A stretch of DNA of 64,000 bases, taken from Chloroflexota bacterium. Its GTDB lineage: Bacteria; Chloroflexota; Limnocylindria; Limnocylindrales; CSP1-4. This document shows positions 15,967 to 25,186 of this stretch, in pieces. The stretch lies in the NCBI GenBank assembly GCA_005883615.1, contig VBEC01000020.1:46225-110224 (forward strand), given 5' to 3'. Below the pieces are notes generated by a model. The model did not search any database, was not told the origin of the DNA, and saw nothing but the letters and a program-made list of their open reading frames with translations. The position numbers were made by a program, and so were the translations under genes. Each line of letters opens with the position of its first letter. Position 1 is the first letter of the stretch.

Positions 15967-16542
15967 CTAGTGCACGGGTCCGAACAAGGTCGACAACCAG
16001 GACTCGAGGGGCGACTGCTGCTGCTGGGTCGCTCCAAGGCGAACGGCCGCGGAGCCCGGAGCGGTCGACGACAGGGGCGGCGCATCCGGCGAAAGGCTGA
16101 ACGGGTGGTCCTGCGGCCCGCCGAGCCGGAAGGCGTGTGCCTGCTGAACGATGTACGCCTGCTTCTGGATCAGGACCAGCTCGTCCTGCAGCTGCTGCAC
16201 GTCGGCCTGCAGGGACGCGTTGTCGGCACGTCGCCGCTCAAGGTCGCTCGACTTGGCTGTCGCATCGCCGACCTGCCGGGCGAACACGAGGACGATCCAG
16301 AGGGTGAACGCCGCGGCCGCTATCCAGCCGGCGCGCCGGCGGGTGATACCGGCAATCGCGAGGCCGTCGAGCGCGAACGCGGGATGGGCCCCCTCGGCCT
16401 CGAGGCTGGCCTCGAGTTCGACATCGGACGCCGGCGACGCTTTTGCGGACGGGACGGGCCGTGGACCCTCGCCGGCGACCGGCTCATCGGCTGAGCGCGG
16501 CTGGCGTTGCGCTGAGCGGCCCCGGCGGCTCCGGTCGGGCAT
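15967..16542 (-). CDS. FtsB/DivIC-like septum formation protein
   Basis: A 191-residue single-pass membrane protein. A basic, Pro-rich cytoplasmic part of about 75 residues precedes a hydrophobic helix (AGWIAAAAFTLWIVLVFA). A heptad-rich coiled coil follows (DLERRRADNASLQADVQQLQ). Topology and coiled coil match FtsB/DivIC, divisome proteins that bridge FtsL and FtsQ. The tail after the coil is Pro/Ser/Gln-rich. ATG 16540-16542 is chosen because a TTGACA-17-TACCCT promoter ends six bases before it; an ATG ten codons earlier lies inside the -35 element. Confidence 0.65.
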   Translation of the reverse strand: MPDRSRRGRSAQRQPRSADEPVAGEGPRPVPSAKASPASDVELEASLEAEGAHPAFALDGLAIAGITRRRAGWIAAAAFTLWIVLVFARQVGDATAKSSDLERRRADNASLQADVQQLQDELVLIQKQAYIVQQAHAFRLGGPQDHPFSLSPDAPPLSSTAPGSAAVRLGATQQQQSPLESWLSTLFGPVH

Positions 16543-16548
16543 GCGCGG

Positions 16549-16577
16549 AGGGTAGCTGCGCGCAGCTGACATGTCAA
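16549..16577 (-). promoter_or_regulatory. Leaderless-type promoter of the FtsB-like gene
   Basis: TTGACA (16577-16572) and TACCCT (16554-16549) are separated by 17 bases on the minus strand, and the ATG begins six bases after the -10 element. Transcription would start at or next to the start codon. Confidence 0.65.
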
Positions 16578-16679
16578 ACCGTTCCGCGCGATGCCAGCCT
16601 AGCTGGCACACGAGAGCCGGATCGTGGCGCTATCATCCGCAAAACAGAACATCTGTGCTAAATACAGGCAAGAGGTGCT

Positions 16680-18974
16680 ATGCGTCACTACGCCCCTGCT
16701 CCAACCGATGCAGTCCTGGCGGACCTCCTTGGCGAGCCTTCGCTGGCGCGCGGCGTGGTCCATCACGAGGTCATCCCGCCACGAGCGGCGGAGTTCCTGG
16801 AACTGCCCGGATGGTTGGACTCGCGGATCGCCGACGGCCTCGCGGCGCGTGGGATCGATCGGCTGTATCGGCATCAAGCTGAGGCGATCGAAGCGACCCG
16901 GGCGGGCGAGGACGTTGTCGTCGTGACGCCGACGGCCTCGGGCAAGACACTGTGTTACAGCCTCCCCATTCTCCAGGCGCTGGCCGAAAATCCGGCGGCA
17001 CGCGCCCTGTGCCTCTTCCCGACAAAGGCACTCGGACAGGATCAGGTCGCCGAGTTCGTCGCCCTTGCGAATGCAGCTGGCCTCGGTGTGTCCGCTGCGA
17101 CGTATGACGGCGACACGCCGGCACCGATCCGCTCCGCCATCCGAACGGCCGGCCAGATCGTCGTGACGAACCCGGACATGCTCCACGCGGCGATCCTTCC
17201 TCATCACACGAAATGGTTCCAGCTCTTCGAGCAGCTGCGTGTCGTCGTGATCGACGAGCTGCACTCCTATCGGGGCGTCTTCGGCAGCCACGTTGCGAAC
17301 GTCGTCCGCCGGCTGTTGCGCCTGTGCGAGCACTACGGCAGCCGTCCGGTCATCGTCTGCTGTTCGGCGACCATCGCCAATCCGGCTGAGCTGGCCCGGA
17401 TGCTGACGGGCCGCCCTGCTCGCGTATTCGATCGCAACGGCGCGCCATCGGGAGAGCGCCATGTCCTGCTGGTCGACCCTCCCCTGCTCGACCAGGGAAC
17501 CGGCGTTCGAGCGTCCGCGCTCACCCTGGCGCAGCGCTGGGCGCTGCCATTCCTGCGAGCGGGACGCCAGACCATCGTGTTCGGCCGGTCGCGCACGTCC
17601 GTCGAGCTGTTGCTGACAGGTCTGCGGGAGGCGCTGCGGGAATCCTTCGGGCCACGCTCGCGTGTCCGGGGGTATCGCGGCGGCTATCTCCCGACCGAGC
17701 GTCGATCGATCGAGCGCGGCCTGCGCGAGGGCGAGGTGCTCGGCGTCGTGGCAACGAATGCCCTCGAGCTTGGCGTCGATATCGGACGCCTGGACGTCGC
17801 CGTGCTGGCCGGCTATCCAGGGTCTGTCGCGGCAACGTGGCAGCAGTTCGGCCGGGCAGGCCGCCGCCAGGCGAGCAGCGTCGCCGTCCTGGTCGGCTCC
17901 GGGGCGCCTGTCGACCAGTACGTCATCCACCACCCCGAGTTCCTGCTCGGCGGCTCGCCCGAGGAGGCACGGCTCGATCCGGACAACCTGCACGTCCTGC
18001 TGGGGCACCTGAAGGCGGCGGTCTTCGAGCTGCCCTTCGAGCCGGGCGCCCATTTCGGCCCGGGCCCCGCGGACGACCTGCTTGCCTTCCTTGCGGAGGA
18101 GGGTCATGTGCGCCAGGCCGGGGACGGCCGCTGGTACTGGTCGTCGGAGAACTTCCCGGCTTCGGCAATCTCGCTGCGGACGGCGGCTCAGGAGAACGTC
18201 GTGATCATCGACACCACCCCGGACCGGCCGCAGGTCATCGGCGAGGTGGACCTGTTCGCCGCACAGACGCTCGTCCACGAGGACGCGATCTACCTCCATG
18301 AGTCGGCGCAGTTCCACGTCGACCGCCTCGACTGGGAGGAGCGCAAGGCGTACGTCCGGCGCGTTGACGTGAACCACTACACGCAGGCGGACCGGGCCGT
18401 GACCCTGAAGCCGCTCGACGTGTTCGCTCGGGAGACGGCCACGGGCGGGGTGCGTGCGCACGGCGAGGTAATGGTCGCCAGCCTCGCCACGATGTACAAG
18501 AAGCTCAAGTTCGTCACCAACGAGAGCCTCGGCTGGGGCCGCATCCATTTGCCCGAGATCGAGCTTCAGACGACCGCGTACTGGCTGACTGCCGAGGCCT
18601 CCTCCAGCTGGCGGCGGAACGAGCTCGACGCGGCCCTGGTCGGCGCAGGACGAGCGATACAGACGGTGGCCAGCGTGCTGCTGATGGTCGACCCCCGGGA
18701 TCTCGGCCTCGTCAGCCAGGTTCGCTCGCCGCACCAGGAGGCCCCAACCATCTATCTGTATGAATCCGTGCCGGGCGGCGTCGGACTTGCGGAACGCCTC
18801 TACGCCCGGCACGACGAACTGGTTGCCGCGGCCGAGGGGCTGATCCGGACCTGCAACTGCGACGCCGGCTGCCCAGCCTGCACCGGGCCGCGCCTCGAGC
18901 CCGATATCAACGCCAAGGCTCTCGCGCGGCGCCTCCTCGGGGAGCTCGGGGCGGCGTCGCTTCGACCGGCCTGA
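16680..18974 (+). CDS. mrfA: MrfA/YprA-family DExH helicase
   Basis: A 764-residue superfamily 2 helicase. Walker A is VTPTASGKT (residues ~82-90) and Walker B is DELH (192-195). CCSATIANP is motif III, and the C-terminal RecA domain has NALELGVDIG and QFGRAGRRQ. The C-terminal DUF1998-type zinc domain has Cys725, Cys727, Cys731 and Cys734 in CNCDAGCPAC. This is the layout of Bacillus YprA/MrfA, a 3'-5' DNA helicase that repairs mitomycin C adducts with MrfB. The adjacent downstream exonuclease supports that role. A ribosome site (AGAGGTG) precedes the ATG. Confidence 0.9.
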   Translation: MRHYAPAPTDAVLADLLGEPSLARGVVHHEVIPPRAAEFLELPGWLDSRIADGLAARGIDRLYRHQAEAIEATRAGEDVVVVTPTASGKTLCYSLPILQALAENPAARALCLFPTKALGQDQVAEFVALANAAGLGVSAATYDGDTPAPIRSAIRTAGQIVVTNPDMLHAAILPHHTKWFQLFEQLRVVVIDELHSYRGVFGSHVANVVRRLLRLCEHYGSRPVIVCCSATIANPAELARMLTGRPARVFDRNGAPSGERHVLLVDPPLLDQGTGVRASALTLAQRWALPFLRAGRQTIVFGRSRTSVELLLTGLREALRESFGPRSRVRGYRGGYLPTERRSIERGLREGEVLGVVATNALELGVDIGRLDVAVLAGYPGSVAATWQQFGRAGRRQASSVAVLVGSGAPVDQYVIHHPEFLLGGSPEEARLDPDNLHVLLGHLKAAVFELPFEPGAHFGPGPADDLLAFLAEEGHVRQAGDGRWYWSSENFPASAISLRTAAQENVVIIDTTPDRPQVIGEVDLFAAQTLVHEDAIYLHESAQFHVDRLDWEERKAYVRRVDVNHYTQADRAVTLKPLDVFARETATGGVRAHGEVMVASLATMYKKLKFVTNESLGWGRIHLPEIELQTTAYWLTAEASSSWRRNELDAALVGAGRAIQTVASVLLMVDPRDLGLVSQVRSPHQEAPTIYLYESVPGGVGLAERLYARHDELVAAAEGLIRTCNCDAGCPACTGPRLEPDINAKALARRLLGELGAASLRPA

Positions 18975-18981
18975 GCCCCCC

Positions 18982-20253
18982 ATGCCTTCGATTACCCTCG
19001 CGCGCCGGCTTGCCAACTACCGATCAGCGCATTCCCCGCCTCCGCCGTTGGGGGGATCGATCGGCCCTGTCGACGCCCGAGGGTCCGCGCGAGCACGGGC
19101 GGAACGAGTGGCCAGGACGCTCGGTGGTACGGTCGTTATCGGCGGAGGCGGCTCGTACGTCAGGATCGAGGCAGGCATCGAGCAGCTGGCCATCGACCGG
19201 GGCAGCCTCGGGCGGCTGCCTGGCCACCCGGGACCGGACGTGCCTCTGATCTGTCTCGACACGGAGACGACGGGTCTCGGCACCGCGGTCGGAACGCTTG
19301 TCTTCCTGGTCGGGCTCGGCTGGTGGGAAGGAGCAGCCTTTCGTCGCGTCCAGCTGGTGCTTCCCGACGAGGCCGACGAGGCGGCCTTCCTGGAGGGCGT
19401 GGCCGAGCTCATTCCGCGAGACGCCTGGCTGGTCACCTATAACGGCCGCGGCTTCGACTGGCCGCTCCTCGTCACGCGCTACCGGATGGGCCGGCGCACA
19501 GCGCCTCCGGCGGCCGGTCACCTCGACCTGCTGCCGTTCGTCCGTGGCGTCTTCCGGCATCGTCTCCAGGACGCGCGCCTTCGGACGGTCGAGCGCAGCC
19601 TGCTCGGCGTTCGTCGCACCGGCGACGTGGAGAGCTGGCAGATACCCGGCATTTACCTCGACCTGCTCCGGGGTGGGCCAGCCGAGCCACTGCGAGCCGT
19701 CGCCAGGCACAACGACGAGGACGTACGGTCGCTTGCTCGCCTCCTGGCCTACGGCGCGACTCTGGGTGATCCCGTGAGCCGCCTGCACGCGGACCAGGGA
19801 GATCTCATCGGCCTTGCCCGTGGCTACGGGCGGCAACGCCGCCACGCCGAAGCCCTCGCCTGCCTCGACGCCGCTCTTGCGGGCGGCCCCGACAGACTTG
19901 GCTGGCGAGACGCACAACCGGCCATGGCCGACCGTCGAAGGGGCGAACGACTCGTCGCGGAACGCGCCAGGACATTGCGACGATTGGGTCGGCTGCCCGA
20001 GGCGCTCGAGACCTGGCTGGCCCTGGCCGCCGCCGGTGGCTCCCTCGCCGCGACGGCCTGGATCGAAGCGGCCAAGGGCCTGGAGTGGCACCGTCACGAC
20101 ATCGTGGGCGCGCTCGGCGCCGCCGAGGCCGCTCGCGCTCTTGCCGAGCGATCGCGCCAGCTCGGACGTCCTCTGCCCATTCTCGAAGGGGACCTCCTAC
20201 GGCGGCGGAGGCGATTGATGGCTCGCATGGCCCGGCGGCAGCGGGCAGCGTGA
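18982..20253 (+). CDS. mrfB: MrfB/YprB-family RNase H-like exonuclease
   Basis: A 423-residue protein. The ribonuclease H-like exonuclease domain spans ~85-260. LICLDTETTGLGT gives the first acidic pair (Asp93, Glu95), LVTYNGRGFDWPLL the second motif, and ARHNDEDVRSL the final His/Asp of a DEDDh site. The C-terminal ~150 residues are Ala-rich helices resembling TPR repeats. It starts eight bases after mrfA stops, as expected for the helicase-nuclease pair. In Bacillus, MrfB is a metal-dependent exonuclease needed for mitomycin C tolerance; the same function is inferred here. Confidence 0.87.
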   Translation: MPSITLARRLANYRSAHSPPPPLGGSIGPVDARGSARARAERVARTLGGTVVIGGGGSYVRIEAGIEQLAIDRGSLGRLPGHPGPDVPLICLDTETTGLGTAVGTLVFLVGLGWWEGAAFRRVQLVLPDEADEAAFLEGVAELIPRDAWLVTYNGRGFDWPLLVTRYRMGRRTAPPAAGHLDLLPFVRGVFRHRLQDARLRTVERSLLGVRRTGDVESWQIPGIYLDLLRGGPAEPLRAVARHNDEDVRSLARLLAYGATLGDPVSRLHADQGDLIGLARGYGRQRRHAEALACLDAALAGGPDRLGWRDAQPAMADRRRGERLVAERARTLRRLGRLPEALETWLALAAAGGSLAATAWIEAAKGLEWHRHDIVGALGAAEAARALAERSRQLGRPLPILEGDLLRRRRRLMARMARRQRAA

Positions 20254-20259
20254 GCCTTG

Positions 20260-20283
20260 TGGCTCGACCGCAGGCGCGAGCCA
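20260..20283. terminator. Hairpin between convergent mrfB and PfkB kinase genes
   Basis: TGGCTCG (20260-20266) pairs with CGAGCCA (20277-20283) across a ten-base loop, seven bases beyond the mrfB stop. No T-run is visible, so it is only a candidate terminator. Confidence 0.45.
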
Positions 20284-20320
20284 GAGCGGGCAGCGCCAAT
20301 GATGGCCGGCCGTCAGGCCG

Positions 20321-21235
20321 TCAGGCCGTCTGGCGAGCCACCGCCATGCGCCGGCGCACCGAGTCGCGATCAGCCACGCCGAGCAGGCCCCGGCCCTCGA
20401 GGACCAGCGAAGCGACCGCCGCCCCGAGCAGGGCGTCGTAACCCGCAGTCACACGGCCGCCAACCAGCCGCGGCTGGACCCGGGCTGCCAGGAAGGCGGC
20501 CAGGAAGACGTCCCCGGCGCCGGTTGGGTCGACCGTTCGGGCGGATGGAATGGCGGGGTATCGACGGATGGACGCAGGCCCATCGCCACCGGCCTCCATG
20601 ATCAGGCCGCCTCGATCTCCCTGGGTGAGCACGAGCGTGGCGCCCGACCGAAGTGGCCGGCACAGGTCGGCGAGATCAGTGTCCCGTGCAACGTCGTCCT
20701 GGCTGACGCCGATGATGTCGGCGCGCCGGACCAGAGCGGACGGGAAAGGCGGCCGGCGCTGGACGCGCTCGCTGGACGCGAGGTCGCGCAGCAGGCCCTG
20801 CCAGCCCAGCGCGACCAGCGCGTCTCCCGGGATGGCCTCTACCCAGTCGTCGGCGAGCTCGCCCGCGATGGGCGCAAGGATCCAGCCTCGGGCAGCAGAC
20901 CACGCCGCTGGCAACCGGTCGACGGGCAGCGGATCGGCGCGCGAGAAGACGAGCTGGATCCGGCCGGTCGGCGTGTCGACGTTCTCGAAAACGGGACCGT
21001 GCTCGAGCTCCACGAGCTCGACCTCCACACCGGCCTGTCGGAGCAGGTCGAGCTCGGGGGCAGACACCGCCGTCCGGTCCACGCCGACGAGCGCGGCCGT
21101 GCGGAGCCCGAGGCGGGCCGTCGTGAGGGCGCTGTAGCTGACACCGCCGCCGAGTCGCCAGCCGCGGGGATCATCGGGCGCAATGTCGCGGGCGGCCGCG
21201 CCCACAACGACCACGTCCGGCGCTGGATCGGCCAT
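20321..21235 (-). CDS. PfkB-family carbohydrate or nucleoside kinase
   Basis: A 304-residue ribokinase-fold protein. RTVDPTGAGDVFLAAFLAA is the PfkB signature with the anion hole and catalytic Asp. The N-terminal region RLGGGVSYSALTTARLGLRT is the substrate-lid segment. The substrate is unknown: specific residues could not be assigned and no sugar genes adjoin it. ATG 21233-21235 is preferred because GGGGAG lies just before it; a longer frame adds 37 unlikely residues. Confidence 0.82.
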   Translation of the reverse strand: MADPAPDVVVVGAAARDIAPDDPRGWRLGGGVSYSALTTARLGLRTAALVGVDRTAVSAPELDLLRQAGVEVELVELEHGPVFENVDTPTGRIQLVFSRADPLPVDRLPAAWSAARGWILAPIAGELADDWVEAIPGDALVALGWQGLLRDLASSERVQRRPPFPSALVRRADIIGVSQDDVARDTDLADLCRPLRSGATLVLTQGDRGGLIMEAGGDGPASIRRYPAIPSARTVDPTGAGDVFLAAFLAARVQPRLVGGRVTAGYDALLGAAVASLVLEGRGLLGVADRDSVRRRMAVARQTA

Positions 21236-21348
21236 CGACTCCCCAGCTGGCACGATCAGGAGGCCGCCGCGAGGCCCCGTGCAGAGCCGGCGGTATACTC
21301 GAAGGGCGCTCGCGAACGGCGAGGCACCCCCAAAGACCCGGAGCACCT

Positions 21349-21729
21349 GTGTATTTCTACGAGCTTCACGAGGGCGACGACGACCTCTTCTCCGACCTGC
21401 TGCTGGCGCGCGAGGAGGAGATGGATCCGGAGCTCTTTTTCGAGACAGTCCAATCGATCCGCCGCCGCGTCCAGGACTCGTTCGAGCAAGATACGCTCAT
21501 CGAGGCCATCGCCGACATCCTGGGGCGCGAGCACGGATTCATCGTGGTGTCCGACGATCGCCTTTCCGCAGCCGTCAACGTATCGCGACTCGACGACGAC
21601 AATTTCCTGGCCGAACTGGAGAGCGGCGACGGCTCGCTGGCCGACCCCGAAGCCGATGGCGATGAGATGGACGACGGCTACGTGTCGATCCTGGCCGACT
21701 TCCAGGAGGGCGTCCGCCGGCCGAACTAA
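21349..21729 (+). CDS. Acidic protein of unknown function
   Basis: A 126-residue, strongly acidic soluble protein beginning with GTG (MYFYELHEGDDDLFSDLLLA). It looks mainly helical, with many Asp and Glu, and has no Cys, signal peptide or membrane segment. A TATACT element at 21294-21299 and a GGAG ribosome site support expression. It is divergent from the PfkB kinase and convergent with ychF. The family was not recognised. Confidence 0.75.
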   Translation: MYFYELHEGDDDLFSDLLLAREEEMDPELFFETVQSIRRRVQDSFEQDTLIEAIADILGREHGFIVVSDDRLSAAVNVSRLDDDNFLAELESGDGSLADPEADGDEMDDGYVSILADFQEGVRRPN

Positions 21730-21753
21730 AGCGCGTCGAAAAACGCGGCCGGC

Positions 21754-22857
21754 TCAGCGACTGAACAGGATCTCGATGACGTCTCCGTCCTTGACGCGAT
21801 ACGTCTTGCCCTCCGAGCGGAGCCGTCCGTGCTTGCGAGCGTCCGCGGTGGAGCCCAGCTCCACCAGGTCGGCATAGGACACGACCTCGGCCCGGATGAA
21901 CCCGCGGCCCAGGTCCGTGTGGATGGTGCCCGCAGCATCGACCGCGGTCGAGCCGTCTGTTACCGGCCACGCTCTCACTTCATCAGGGCCGGACGTCAGG
22001 AAGCTCACGAGGCCGAGGAGCCGATAGGACAGGCCGATCACCCGATCCAGGCTCGACTCCCGAAGCCCCAGCGATTCCATGAAGGCAGCCGCATCGTCCG
22101 GGTCCAGCTCGCCGAGCTCCATTTCGATGCGCGCCGACAGTGCGTCCACCAGGGCATGCTCGTGCAGATATCCGGCCGCCAGTTCGGCCGCCGTCTGGGC
22201 CGCGCGCGGCAGGTCGCCTTCGCCGACGTTCAACAGCACGAGGACGGGCTTCTGGGTAAGGAAACGAAAGCCGCGGATCGCCTTCTCATCGTCGGGCTCC
22301 AGCGCCGCGTCGCGGATTGGATGACCGGCCGCGAGCCCCTCGCGCAAGCGAGCGAGGATGGCCTCCTCGCGCTCGTTGGACTCTCGCTCGGCAACTGTGC
22401 CGTGACGCCCGGTTCCGCGCAGGCGCTCCAGCCGGCGGTCGGCGATGGCGAGGTCCGCGAGAATGAACTCGAGGTCCAGGCGTTCGAGATCGCGGGCAGG
22501 ATCGATCGATCCCTCCGGGTGTGGGTGACTCGGATCGTCGAATGCTCGAACCACGTGCAGCAGGGCATCCGAATCGCGCAGCCGGGCGAGATGCTCGGCC
22601 GGTAGCTCCTCGGTTCCGATGCGCCCCTCGGACGATGCGGGAGGGGCCGGCAGGTCGGCGTAGGTGACGTCGGCATGGACGATCTTCTTGGGCTTGAAGA
22701 TCTCGGCGAGCCGGTCGAGACGCGGGTCGGGTACCTTGACCACTCCGACGTTGAGCTGCATCCCGCCGTATCCGCCGGTATCGGCGTGGCCTCGCGTGAG
22801 CGTGTTGAAAACCGTCGTCTTGCCGCTACCGGCAAGGCCCACGATGGCGATCTGCAT
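21754..22857 (-). CDS. ychF: Ribosome-associated ATPase/GTPase YchF
   Basis: A 367-residue Obg-family P-loop protein. Walker A is GLAGSGKTTVFNTLT at the N-terminus. The base-specificity motif reads NVGE (LLNVGEGDL) instead of the GTPase NKxD, the known reason YchF prefers ATP. A helical insertion and a C-terminal TGS domain (IHTDLGRGFIRAEVV) complete the family layout. ATG 22855-22857 is at the canonical YchF N-terminus and overlaps the upstream dehydrogenase by one base. YchF/OLA1 proteins bind ribosomes and affect stress responses. Confidence 0.95.
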   Translation of the reverse strand: MQIAIVGLAGSGKTTVFNTLTRGHADTGGYGGMQLNVGVVKVPDPRLDRLAEIFKPKKIVHADVTYADLPAPPASSEGRIGTEELPAEHLARLRDSDALLHVVRAFDDPSHPHPEGSIDPARDLERLDLEFILADLAIADRRLERLRGTGRHGTVAERESNEREEAILARLREGLAAGHPIRDAALEPDDEKAIRGFRFLTQKPVLVLLNVGEGDLPRAAQTAAELAAGYLHEHALVDALSARIEMELGELDPDDAAAFMESLGLRESSLDRVIGLSYRLLGLVSFLTSGPDEVRAWPVTDGSTAVDAAGTIHTDLGRGFIRAEVVSYADLVELGSTADARKHGRLRSEGKTYRVKDGDVIEILFSR

Positions 22858-23963
22858 CAGTACCCGGCGGCCGGATCCACGACATTCAGAAGTTCCTCGC
22901 CACGTGCGAATCGGCGCAGGTTGTCGCAGAAGAGCTCGATCGAGCGGTCCAGCACACGACCGCTCGACCAGGACGTGTGCGGCGTCACGATGACGTTGGG
23001 CAGCTCGTACAAGGGTGACGACGAAGGCAACGGCTCTTCGCGGAATGCGTCCAGGACGGCGCCGCCGATGCGCCCTTCGCGCAATGCCCTCACCAGCGCC
23101 CGCTCGTCGACCAGGCGGCCGCGAGCGACGTTGATCAGCCACGCGCCTGGCTTGACCAGAGCGAGCATCTCGTCGTTGATCACGCTCTCGGTGTCGGGCG
23201 TCAGGGGCAGCGCCAGCACCACGAAATCGGACTCGGCCAGCAGTCGCGGCAAGCCCTCGGGGCCGGCGACGCGTCCGAGGTTCGCCTCCGTTGGCCCCGA
23301 TTCGTCGCCAGACCGATCGGCCTCATCGGCCGTCTCCCCGCCAGCTGCCCGCGGGCCAACCCCGGACTCTGCCGTGTCCCCGGCTCGGCGTCGGGTGGCG
23401 ATGACCCGACAGCCGAAGGCGCCTGCGAGGTCGGCGACGGCCCCCCCGATCGAGCCCAGGCCGACGATGCCGATGGTCACATCCCGCAGCTCCACGCCCT
23501 CGAGCGGCTGCCACGTCCGCTCGCGCTGCAGCTCAAGGAGCTGCGGCAGTCTCCGGCTGATGGCGAGGATCATCATCAGCACGTACTCGGCAATCGGCTG
23601 ACTGAACACCCCGCGAGCGTTGGTGATGACGAGCCCCCGCTCGCGGCTCGAGGGCGTCAGGACGTTCTCGACGCCCGCGGATGCGGAATGGACCCACGCC
23701 AGTTGAGGGGCCTTGGCCAGGACTCGGTCGAATGCGTCGGCGGAAATCCAACCTCGGAGGAGTGCCTGCACGTCATCCAGCGGACCGTCCGCCAGCCCTT
23801 CGTGGGAGACCATCACCAGGCGGGCTTCGGGTGCGGCCTCGCGGATTCGTTCGAGGTCGCGCGCCCGGTAACGCGCCGAAAGAATGGGACTGAGGGCCAC
23901 AGCCGTGATCGGCCGCGCGCTTTTCCCGGATGGGCCGGCGGTCCCCCCGGCGGCCGCCATCAC
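22857..23963 (-). CDS. D-isomer-specific 2-hydroxyacid dehydrogenase
   Basis: A 368-residue NAD-dependent dehydrogenase. GIVGLGSIGGAVADLAG (residues ~165-181) is the nucleotide-binding motif. The catalytic triad is visible as Arg in NVARGRLVD, Glu in AFREEPLP and His in VTPHTSW. Residues ~193-235, just after the first Rossmann crossover, are a Gly/Glu/Asp/Ala-rich insertion absent from typical family members. The substrate is not predictable. It overlaps the metallopeptidase by four bases and ychF by one. Confidence 0.87.
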   Translation of the reverse strand: MMAAAGGTAGPSGKSARPITAVALSPILSARYRARDLERIREAAPEARLVMVSHEGLADGPLDDVQALLRGWISADAFDRVLAKAPQLAWVHSASAGVENVLTPSSRERGLVITNARGVFSQPIAEYVLMMILAISRRLPQLLELQRERTWQPLEGVELRDVTIGIVGLGSIGGAVADLAGAFGCRVIATRRRAGDTAESGVGPRAAGGETADEADRSGDESGPTEANLGRVAGPEGLPRLLAESDFVVLALPLTPDTESVINDEMLALVKPGAWLINVARGRLVDERALVRALREGRIGGAVLDAFREEPLPSSSPLYELPNVIVTPHTSWSSGRVLDRSIELFCDNLRRFARGEELLNVVDPAAGY

Positions 23964-25186
23964 GTCATGACCCGCGCGAGCCAGCGCTCCGGTGCTTCGA
24001 TCTCACCATCGCGCGGCAGCGTCTCGGGACCTTCCCACAGACGGCGGAGCGCGGCAGGGCCGCCGGCCGCGGCGATCGCCGACACGAACCGCTCGCCCTT
24101 GCGGTACTGCTCCATCTTCAGGTCCATGCCGGTAAGCCGCATGATCGCTCGCTCGAAGGAGCTGCGGTGCTCTCGCCGCTCGTGGAAGCGCTTGCTGATC
24201 CGCTCGACCTCGGGCACGAGATCACGACCGACCTCGTCCATGATGTAGTCGCTGAACCCTTCGAGGAGACTCATCACCGCCTGCGTCTCCCGGAAGAGGC
24301 GGCGCTGCTCCTCGCCCATCAGTCGCTCCATCCAGTGCTGCCCTTTGCCCTCTCCCCGGAGCATCCGTCCGATCTGGCGCATCGCATCGCGGCCGAACGT
24401 CGCGGCGTCTCGCGAGAAAGCCGCAAGCTGGCGTTCGAGGCGCTCGGCGAGGTACGGGCGGAGCCACGGGTGTGCCTCGAACTCGAATGCGTGGGTGGTC
24501 TCGTGCAGGGCGATCCAGGCGCGGAACGGATCCAGCGGCAGGTCGAGAGCGCGGCCGGTCTGGCGGATGTTCTCCTCCACGAACAGGAGCCGGCCCGGGA
24601 CGGCCTCGGCCGAGAGCAGGGTCAGATCGTATTGCCCGAGCACGCGCTGCCCGAGGAAGCCCAGCAGGAAGCCGATCTGGCGCGTGGTCAGATAGCGGTT
24701 GGCGATGGCCATTGAGGCCTTGGTCAGGCCGCCTCCGACAGGAATGACCTGGTCGAGCAGGTCGCCTTCGATGCGGCCGAGCAGCTGCGCGAAGGTGGCC
24801 ACGTTGGCGCCGACCCACGTCGCCCGATCGACGACGGCCACGCGCTCGACGACGCCCGGCAGCTCGGTTTCGAGAGCCTCCGCGAGGCGTGGCACGATCC
24901 GGGTCATCGCGTCGGCGTAGGTGGCCTCCGTGGCGCGTATCTCCTCGGCCGTGAGGGCTCCGGGTGCTCGACGCAGTTGCTGGATCGCAAGTGCCTCCGC
25001 CCTCGGCCAGTCCACGAGGCCCCGGCGAGCGGTGCGCTCGGCGCGTCGTCCCAGGACGGTCGCGACCGCGCCGAGTGCGGAGCCCAGCAGGAAGCCGGCT
25101 TGCCAGGCATGGTCATCGCGCCAGCCCCCTGTGCCCCGCGTGCCGACCCGGAAGCCGCCGCTCGATCGGGAGCGATTGCCGCTCAT
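23960..25186 (-). CDS. Zinc-dependent metallopeptidase of the DUF2342/F420-associated family
   Basis: A 408-residue protein with a short N-terminal hydrophobic stretch (AGFLLGSALGAVATVLG). WIALHETTHAFEFEAHPW contains HExxH (His228, Glu229, His232). Glu309 in LLEGFSDYIMD is a likely third zinc ligand. This matches the zincin family often annotated with coenzyme F420 biosynthesis in Actinobacteria, whose substrate is unknown. It overlaps murI by four bases. No F420 biosynthesis gene is in the window, so that link is not supported locally. Confidence 0.82.
   Translation of the reverse strand: MSGNRSRSSGGFRVGTRGTGGWRDDHAWQAGFLLGSALGAVATVLGRRAERTARRGLVDWPRAEALAIQQLRRAPGALTAEEIRATEATYADAMTRIVPRLAEALETELPGVVERVAVVDRATWVGANVATFAQLLGRIEGDLLDQVIPVGGGLTKASMAIANRYLTTRQIGFLLGFLGQRVLGQYDLTLLSAEAVPGRLLFVEENIRQTGRALDLPLDPFRAWIALHETTHAFEFEAHPWLRPYLAERLERQLAAFSRDAATFGRDAMRQIGRMLRGEGKGQHWMERLMGEEQRRLFRETQAVMSLLEGFSDYIMDEVGRDLVPEVERISKRFHERREHRSSFERAIMRLTGMDLKMEQYRKGERFVSAIAAAGGPAALRRLWEGPETLPRDGEIEAPERWLARVMT

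Noticed and set aside
16599..19016. 805-codon minus-strand frame opposite mrfA
   Set aside because: mrfA has complete helicase motifs and codon structure; the antisense frame shows no recognisable protein.
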